Part shown: one piece after another, positions 1 to 4,600 of the stretch | Position numbering within the stretch: position 1 is the first letter of the stretch | Layout: each line of letters starts with the position of its first letter | Assembly (NCBI GenBank): GCA_029260155.1 | Contig: JAJDDU010000297.1 | Span: 1 to 6,958, forward strand | Source of the DNA: Phycisphaerae bacterium | Lineage (GTDB): Bacteria; Planctomycetota; Phycisphaerae; UBA1845 | Direction: 5' to 3' | Length of the DNA stretch: 6,958 nt | Notes under the pieces: model-generated | Seen by the model: the letters and a program-made list of their open reading frames with translations, nothing else | Databases searched by the model: none | Told to the model about the DNA's origin: nothing | Position numbers and translations under genes: made by a program

Positions 1-425
1 AACCGCCTCGGCCTCACGCTACCCCAGCGTTTGCGTCGAATCGACAAGGTCACCCAAATGTAGTCACGACTTCTACCCCAAAACGGCCATGGCGCTATCC
101 TCCGGGCCGTTCAAACTCCGTAACTGTTCAACTTGGGCTAATCCCAGGCAGCCGAATTGGAATACTTGCTCTTTGGCTTTGGAGTCGGTCTCTCAGGGGA
201 GAAACAGGTGGTTGAGTAAGTACGGCGTGTCACGATTCTGATCCGGTTGCCAAATTATGTGTGGCCCCCGAGCCTGCGGCAAGACCGCGTGTGCTGGGGA
301 AGAGAAAAGTGCCGTGGTGCGTCTAGATCATGACGAATTCAAGGCGTTGCCGGCGGTTGGCGACGGCACCGTGACCATCGAGGTTCTCGCACACCCGATC
401 GGTTCCTCACACCCCGCCTAGCCCG
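1..425. other. Gene-free stretch downstream of typA
   Basis: No gene is convincing here. Two short plus-strand open stretches were examined. The one at 142-219 ends in TAA and encodes 25 residues including LLFGFGVGLS, which faintly recalls the C-terminus of ketoacyl-ACP synthase III enzymes, but it has no start. The one at 257-421 (ATG to TAG, 54 codons) has fairly high third-position G+C in its second half, but no Shine-Dalgarno site and no recognisable family. Its stop lies four bases from the typA stop, tail to tail. No strong terminator hairpin with a T-tract was found downstream of typA. The stretch is best read as intergenic DNA, possibly with gene scraps. Confidence 0.5.
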
Positions 426-2237
426 CTATTTGTCGCGACCAGCGCGGCGGCGGTCCAGTTTGGTTAGTTGACGTTTGCGAAGGCGGATGCCGTCGGGTGT
501 TACCTCGACCAACTCATCATCCTCGATGAACTCAAGCGCCATCTCCAACGGCAATTCACGTGGCGGCCTCAGCACAACCGTCTTGTCGGATGATGCCGCC
601 CGGATATTGGTCATCTTCTTGGCGCGGGAGACATTTATGGCTAGGTCCTTATCGCGACAGTGCTCGCCGACGATCTGCCCTTCGTAGACCTGCTCGGTGG
701 GTTTGACGAAAAACTCGCCACTGCTGGCGAGGTTGCCCAGCGCATGCGCCGTGACTTGCCCGGGTTCACTCGCAACCAGCGCCCCGTTGCCACGCCCTGG
801 GATGCTGCCTCGGAAATACTCGTACTCGTAGAAGTTGTGGTGCATGATCGCCGTGCCGTTGGAGGCAGTCAGCATGCGATTTCGCAGCCCGATCAGGCCG
901 CGCGCCGGAACAGTGAATTCCAGCATGCTTCCCTCACCCCGCGTTTCCATCGTCTTGCAGACGCCACGCCTAACGCCCATCAACTCCATGACCGTGCCCA
1001 CGTGCATCGCTGGAACATCGATCACGCAAAGCTCGATCGGCTCGGTCTTCTTGCCGTTGAGCTCGCGGTAGATGACCTTCGGCTTGCCCACCGCAAGTTC
1101 GTAGCCCTCGCGGCGCATGGTCTCGATCAGCACGGACAGATGCAGCATGCCCCGACCGGAAACCTGGAATTCCTCCGCCGTGTGGCCCTGCTCCACGCGC
1201 AGCGCAACGTTCGACTGCACCTCTTTGTCGAGACGCTCGCGGATGTGTCTGCTGGTGAGGTACTTCCCCGAGCGGCCCGCAAACGGCGAACCGTTCACGT
1301 GAAAAGTCATGTGCAACGTAGGCTCGTCCACGCTGATGATCGGCAGGGGCGCAGGCGACTCCGGGTCAGCCAGCGTGCAGCCGATGTCAATCTCTGGGAT
1401 TCCCACGACGGCGCAGATATCACCGGCTGGCACCGCATCAACTTTGACTCGTCCCAGCCCGTCGAAGGTGTACAGCTCGCTGATTCTCGCCTTGGTTTGC
1501 GTGCTGTCGCGGCCGATGACGACCACGTCCTCCCCGGAACGCAGCACCCCGGAAAAGACGCGTCCAATGCCGATCCGCCCGACGTAGTCGCTGTAGTCCA
1601 GCGAGATCGTCAGCATCTGAACAGGGGCGTCGTGCTTCGCTTCGGGCGGCGGTACGTGCTGGATGATCGTGTCGAAGAGATCGAAGATGTGGCCTGGGGT
1701 CTTGTCGGGATCGAGCGTAGCAAAACCCTGCGTCGCCGACGTGTAGATCGTCGGAAAATCCAGTGCCTCGTCATCGGCGCCCAACTCGATGAACAGGTCC
1801 AGAACCTCGTCGAGAACATCTTCTGCACGCGCATCCGGGCGATCGATCTTGTTGATGACCACGACAGGCCTGAGATGGGACTCGAACGCCTTGCGCAAGA
1901 CGAATCGCGTCTGCGGCATCGGTCCCTCAAACGCATCGACCAGCAGAAGGCAGCCGTCGGCCATCTTCAGCACACGCTCGACCTCGCCGCCGAAATCAGC
2001 GTGGCCCGGCGTGTCGATCAGGTTGATCTTGGTGTCCTTGTACCGAATCGAAATGTTCTTCGACACGATGGTGATGCCGCGCTCTTGCTCAAGGTCGTTC
2101 GAGTCGAGAATGCGCTCACCGGACACCTGCGAATCACGAAATTGCCCGCACTGCCTGAGCATCTGGTCGACCAGCGTGGTCTTCCCGTGATCAACGTGGG
2201 CGATGATCGCAACATTACGTATGTTGTACGGCTTCAA
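426..2237 (-). CDS. typA: Translational GTPase TypA/BipA
   Basis: Complete 603-residue member of the EF-G/LepA/TypA superfamily; the length is normal for TypA. These GTPases bind the 70S ribosome and act in 50S assembly and in stress and cold adaptation. All GTPase motifs are visible: P-loop AHVDHGKTT at 13-21, switch I RGIT at 53-56, DTPGH at 75-79, NKID at 129-132 and TSA at 166-168. A beta-barrel domain 2 follows (about 205-290), then the EF-G-like domain III and V region, with GRGMLHLSVLIE near 365 and VPARGLIGLR near 445. The C-terminus has the TypA-specific block around ALEFIEDDELVEVTP. The start is TTG at 2237: an in-frame TAG lies at 2244-2246, the conserved N-terminus begins right there, and GAGGTAGGA sits just upstream. 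The stop is TAG at 426-428. It is probably transcribed alone from its own promoter. Family assignment is near certain. Confidence 0.98.
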   Translation of the reverse strand: MKPYNIRNVAIIAHVDHGKTTLVDQMLRQCGQFRDSQVSGERILDSNDLEQERGITIVSKNISIRYKDTKINLIDTPGHADFGGEVERVLKMADGCLLLVDAFEGPMPQTRFVLRKAFESHLRPVVVINKIDRPDARAEDVLDEVLDLFIELGADDEALDFPTIYTSATQGFATLDPDKTPGHIFDLFDTIIQHVPPPEAKHDAPVQMLTISLDYSDYVGRIGIGRVFSGVLRSGEDVVVIGRDSTQTKARISELYTFDGLGRVKVDAVPAGDICAVVGIPEIDIGCTLADPESPAPLPIISVDEPTLHMTFHVNGSPFAGRSGKYLTSRHIRERLDKEVQSNVALRVEQGHTAEEFQVSGRGMLHLSVLIETMRREGYELAVGKPKVIYRELNGKKTEPIELCVIDVPAMHVGTVMELMGVRRGVCKTMETRGEGSMLEFTVPARGLIGLRNRMLTASNGTAIMHHNFYEYEYFRGSIPGRGNGALVASEPGQVTAHALGNLASSGEFFVKPTEQVYEGQIVGEHCRDKDLAINVSRAKKMTNIRAASSDKTVVLRPPRELPLEMALEFIEDDELVEVTPDGIRLRKRQLTKLDRRRAGRDK

Positions 2238-2241
2238 TATA

Positions 2242-2250
2242 TCCTACCTC
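2242..2250 (-). promoter_or_regulatory. Shine-Dalgarno site for typA (decides the TTG start)
   Basis: On the minus strand this reads GAGGTAGGA. The GAGG core ends nine bases before the TTG codon, and the second AGGA is only four bases away. The site also overlaps the in-frame TAG stop at 2244-2246, so translation cannot begin further upstream. Together these support TTG at 2237 as the true start. Confidence 0.7.
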
Positions 2251-2340
2251 TGCATGGGCCGGCGAATGAACCCAAGATTGGTTTCAGGCTCAGGGGATCC
2301 CCAGCGGACGGTGTGCGTTTCATCCGCACTGCGAGGCGTA

Positions 2341-2369
2341 GTTGTACCGACATTCGCCCCCGATTTCAA
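2341..2369 (-). promoter_or_regulatory. Candidate sigma-70-type promoter for typA
   Basis: The minus strand carries TTGAAA (2364-2369; 5 of 6 to TTGACA), a 17-base spacer, and TACAAC (2341-2346; 4 of 6 to TATAAT). It would start transcription near 2334 and give a leader of about 95 bases before the TTG. It lies entirely in the gap between the lipoprotein stop and typA. This is a consensus match by eye; sigma-factor preferences in this organism are unknown. Confidence 0.35.
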
Positions 2370-2376
2370 CCGCCCG

Positions 2377-2392
2377 TGCGCCGAGCGGCGCA
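2377..2392 (-). terminator. Small hairpin between the lipoprotein gene and typA
   Basis: TGCGCC and GGCGCA form a perfect 6-bp stem with a 4-base loop. It lies about 42 bases past the lipoprotein stop and 8 bases before the typA -35 box. There is no T-tract on either strand, so it is a weak terminator candidate and could be chance in G+C-rich DNA. Confidence 0.2.
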
Positions 2393-2433
2393 TTCAGAGC
2401 CCGGAGCGCTTGCGACGGGTTGACGGATTGACG

Positions 2434-3390
2434 CTATGACCCCTCTCCAACGACCGGCGGCGGCAGCAGTGTCAGCAGGCTGCTGGGCTGATCCGCCAAA
2501 CCCGCCGCCTCCAGCAATGCACGGATATCGTCGTACATGACCCCGGATTCACCCCCCGGCGAATCGAAGCGGCCAAGCGTGAGCGCGTAGCCCGTCGGAG
2601 CGTCGGGCGACGCGACGAGACGCATCTCAATCGTCCCACCGCACGGTACTGGCTCGTCCACCAGCGGCTGCGGAGCGTCGATTCTGTCCTCGGAGTCGAT
2701 CAGCGTCGCCCCAGCCGTCGAGGCGTCGTCGAGTTGTCCGATCGCGAAGCGATTGATCGGGCACGTCAACAACGCGGCGAACTCTGTCTCGCGACCGCTC
2801 AATGTGAGAGACGACTGAAAAACGCGCGATTCCGAATCGTCCCACCCGAAGTTGATTCGCACCGCCACCCCGGCTGGCGCAGCCGCGTCCAGCAGCATGA
2901 AACCCGTCTCTGCAGCTGGCGGGAACCGCGACGTCTCGGGCGATCGTGCCGACAGGTTCGCCGTCCTCGCCCGCACCGAGATAGGCCGCGACGCAACGCC
3001 GCGCGTCGAATTCTCAATCTCAATCGCGATGATCGACCCGCAATCAAAATCCAGCCCGCCAAGAAACGGCGGCTCGTCGAAGCCTACCTCAAGCGAGTCA
3101 GCCCCGTTTAGCGGATCGGTCACCAAGGCCCCGATCGCCGTGATCTGATTGACGTCGCAATCGAGAATCAGTGAGTCCCAACTACTCGGACCCACCGGAA
3201 CAGCCCACGACAGCGTGGTGTCGTCATCAACCGCAACACCCAACAACGTGGTGACCAGAAAATCGCTCGTGTTGGTAATCAGCACAGCAAACCGCCCCGC
3301 CTCTTCCGCCGGCGCGACAACAGGCGGCACCACGCAGCCCGCCAACTGCAAGATTACCAACGATACAAGAGCGCACGTGCGTAGATTCAA
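2434..3390 (-). CDS. Predicted lipoprotein with internally duplicated domain, function unknown
   Basis: A 318-residue protein with an N-terminal Arg, a hydrophobic stretch (7-17) and a lipobox LAGC at 16-19, so Cys19 is the expected lipidated residue; it is probably anchored facing the outside of the cytoplasmic membrane or in the outer membrane. A Pro-rich linker (21-27) follows. The mature part appears to be two similar beta-rich halves, about 33-126 and 173-260. Each has a Cys pair at nearly the same spacing (C78/C117 and C210/C250), with an AIG motif shortly after the first Cys and CG at the second; each pair may form a disulfide. A tail with LLEAAGL near 292 ends in a Pro-rich stretch. 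The start is TTG at 3390: an in-frame TGA lies two codons upstream, and GGAG (3399-3402) is 8 bases away. No enzyme motif was seen and no family is recognised. A weak promoter-like pair (TTGTGG, 17 bases, TACGAT on the minus strand, 3435-3463) lies upstream. Confidence 0.85.
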   Translation of the reverse strand: MNLRTCALVSLVILQLAGCVVPPVVAPAEEAGRFAVLITNTSDFLVTTLLGVAVDDDTTLSWAVPVGPSSWDSLILDCDVNQITAIGALVTDPLNGADSLEVGFDEPPFLGGLDFDCGSIIAIEIENSTRGVASRPISVRARTANLSARSPETSRFPPAAETGFMLLDAAAPAGVAVRINFGWDDSESRVFQSSLTLSGRETEFAALLTCPINRFAIGQLDDASTAGATLIDSEDRIDAPQPLVDEPVPCGGTIEMRLVASPDAPTGYALTLGRFDSPGGESGVMYDDIRALLEAAGLADQPSSLLTLLPPPVVGEGS

Positions 3391-3398
3391 GAGTCAGA

Positions 3399-3402
3399 CT
3401 CC
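3399..3402 (-). promoter_or_regulatory. Shine-Dalgarno site for the lipoprotein gene
   Basis: Minus-strand GGAG lies 8 bases before the TTG at 3388-3390. With the in-frame TGA at 3394-3396 and the signal peptide beginning right after, it supports the TTG start. Confidence 0.5.
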
Positions 3403-3574
3403 GGTCGCGTCAGGGCAGCCAACACCACTGCCTAATCGTAGACCCGCCCAACCGTCCCCACAAGCGGAACGAATCGTCACGGTCAGATACGCGGTGCTTC
3501 CAGCTCACACGGTTGCCCGCAGCGGTCTCAAGTGCACTGTCTAACCGCGCTCTTCGCATTCCCAGTGCCCGGAG

Positions 3575-3603
3575 TTGCGCGCCGCCTATTGCCCTACGAT
3601 AAT
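3575..3603 (+). promoter_or_regulatory. Candidate promoter for the hen1 remnant
   Basis: TTGCGC (3575-3580), a 17-base spacer and GATAAT (3598-3603; 5 of 6 to TATAAT). Predicted transcription would begin near 3610, about 50 bases before the ATG at 3662. The -35 box is poor (3 of 6). The rest of the 3391-3661 gap holds nothing else convincing. Confidence 0.3.
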
Positions 3604-3661
3604 CAGCGATCTGCCCCGGACACATCGGGGTGAGCGATCTTGCGGCGAATGATGATGAGCC

Positions 3662-4243
3662 ATGTCACTGACTATCTCGACGACCCATGCACCCGCCACC
3701 GATCTGGGCTACCTCCTTCACAAGCACCCGGATCGCTGCCAGAGCTTCGACCTGGGGTTTGGGAAGGCGCACGTCTTCTACCCGGCGGCTGGCGAGGATC
3801 GCTGCACGGCCGCGCTGCTGCTTGATGTCGATCCGGTTGGATTGGTCCGCAACCGTCGTGGCCCGGCAGGTGAGGGCTTCCACCTCAGACAATATGTCAA
3901 TGATCGGCCATTCATTGCCTCTTCCCTGATGAGTGTGGCCATCGCGCGCGTGTTCGGCACCGCTCTGTCCGGTCGATGCGAACAACGAAGCGAACTAGGC
4001 TCTGAAGACATCTATCTTGCCGATGGGCAGCCCGAACGCCATTTCGAGATTGTGCAACGTAGAGCCGGCAGGACATTGGGGGACACTCTCGCTCTAGCCG
4101 AGGAATGGAAGTCACTTGACTACATCCAGATTGTGACCTTTAACGACTGGAACGAGGGGACGCAGATCGAGCCAGCCGTGGAGTACGGCAATCGTGAGTT
4201 AGACACCGTGAAGAGGTTTGTTGACGACGGCACACCGGGATGA
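3662..4243 (+). CDS. Chimeric frame: Hen1 N-terminal fragment joined to a GH71/GH99-like glycosidase tail
   Basis: A 193-residue open frame made of two unrelated pieces. Residues 1 to about 112 match the start of bacterial Hen1, the 3'-terminal RNA ribose 2'-O-methyltransferase of the Pnkp/Hen1 repair complex: THAPATDLGYLLHKHPDR near 8, FGKAHVFYP at 33-41, LLLDVDPVGLVR at 52-63, QYVNDRP at 77-83 and SVAIARVFGTALSGR at 91-105. In Hen1 this N-terminal part activates the Pnkp ligase; the rest of that part and the whole C-terminal methyltransferase are missing. From about residue 115 the protein resembles the end of GH71/GH99-like glycosidases, with EEWKSLDYIQIVTFNDWNEG at 147-166 followed by TQIEP. 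GH99 enzymes keep acidic residues at the spacing of D162 and E165 here. The junction lies near 3998-4010, with no frame break. The ATG is at the exact Hen1 start, with TGA just before it (3656-3658) and only a weak Shine-Dalgarno. The stop overlaps the next start (ATGA). It is most likely a rearrangement remnant; an assembly misjoin or an expressed fusion is possible. Confidence 0.8.
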   Translation: MSLTISTTHAPATDLGYLLHKHPDRCQSFDLGFGKAHVFYPAAGEDRCTAALLLDVDPVGLVRNRRGPAGEGFHLRQYVNDRPFIASSLMSVAIARVFGTALSGRCEQRSELGSEDIYLADGQPERHFEIVQRRAGRTLGDTLALAEEWKSLDYIQIVTFNDWNEGTQIEPAVEYGNRELDTVKRFVDDGTPG

Positions 4244-4569
4244 TCGTATCAATTCCGAAAACCTCTCTCGTCGTACTCATCGGCCCGTCTAGGTCGGGCA
4301 AGTCCTCGGCGGATTGCTGCGACACTGCTATCGCGCTGCGGGTTGAGCTTTCGCCGGTCTTCATCACGACGCGCATGTTCGAACGCAGCACGCATGATGC
4401 AGTCGGGCGAGTCCATCAGAAGTCCGCGCAGGGCTCCCGCGCGTGCTTGTCGCCAGGCAAGATCGTCACGCGGACGAATAGACAGGCTCTCGACTTTTTG
4501 GACCATCGCCCGTGGACCCGCGAGAGGCTGCAAGAGAACGCGCAGGCCCCTCTCAGGCGAGGGGGTTGA
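4240..4569 (+). pseudogene. Pnkp kinase-domain stub (5' end only)
   Basis: An ATG overlapping the stop of the preceding frame opens a 109-codon frame. Its first 23 residues (4240-4308) look like the start of bacterial polynucleotide kinase-phosphatase-ligase (Pnkp): SIPKTSLVVLIGPSRSGKSS, with a P-loop of the GxxxxGKS type at 15-22. Full Pnkp is a kinase-phosphatase-ligase of roughly 850 residues. After residue 23 the expected continuation (a TFA-like segment, then the 5'-kinase body) is absent, and the remaining 86 residues match nothing I know. The order hen1 then pnkp with a start-stop overlap is that of intact RNA-repair operons. The P-loop alone is common, so the call rests on the full opening motif and the Hen1 neighbour. 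Confidence 0.65.
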
Positions 4570-4600
4570 GTCGCCTCAATCAGCCGGCGTCGACGCACAC
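4309..4600. other. Unrecognised stretch between the pnkp stub and the repeat-protein gene
   Basis: The stretch is open in several frames on both strands, but none gives a recognisable product or has a plausible ribosome site. It contains a hairpin near the repeat-gene stop, annotated separately. It may be the remains of inserted or deleted DNA that ended the pnkp similarity at about 4308. Confidence 0.4.
4547..4564 (-). terminator. Hairpin downstream of the repeat-protein gene
   Basis: CCCCTC (4547-4552) and GAGGGG (4559-4564) form a perfect 6-bp stem with a 6-base loop, 36 bases past the minus-strand stop codon. It lacks a T-tract, so intrinsic termination is uncertain. It falls inside the unrecognised tail of the plus-strand pnkp stub. 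Confidence 0.3.

Noticed and set aside
257..421. 54-codon plus-strand open frame next to the typA stop
   Set aside because: No ribosome site and no known family. Slight coding-like base use in its second half is not enough to call a gene.
2293..2302. Palindrome GGGGATCCCC in the typA leader
   Set aside because: It is only 10 bp with no loop, and no known operator matches; palindromes of this size are expected by chance.
660..2423. Plus-strand 587-codon open frame antisense to typA
   Set aside because: It lies opposite a complete, highly conserved gene, has no recognisable domain, and its low-complexity His/Arg/Asp/Leu composition is what the complement of G+C-rich codons gives.
3410..3625. 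Minus-strand 71-codon frame upstream of the lipoprotein gene
   Set aside because: No Shine-Dalgarno site, no recognisable motif, and it spans the likely promoter region of the divergent genes.
4249..4533. Minus-strand 94-codon frame opposite the pnkp stub
   Set aside because: Its C-terminal part is the complement of the recognisable Pnkp start, it has no family match I know, and the composition is Arg/Ala-rich as in shadow frames.
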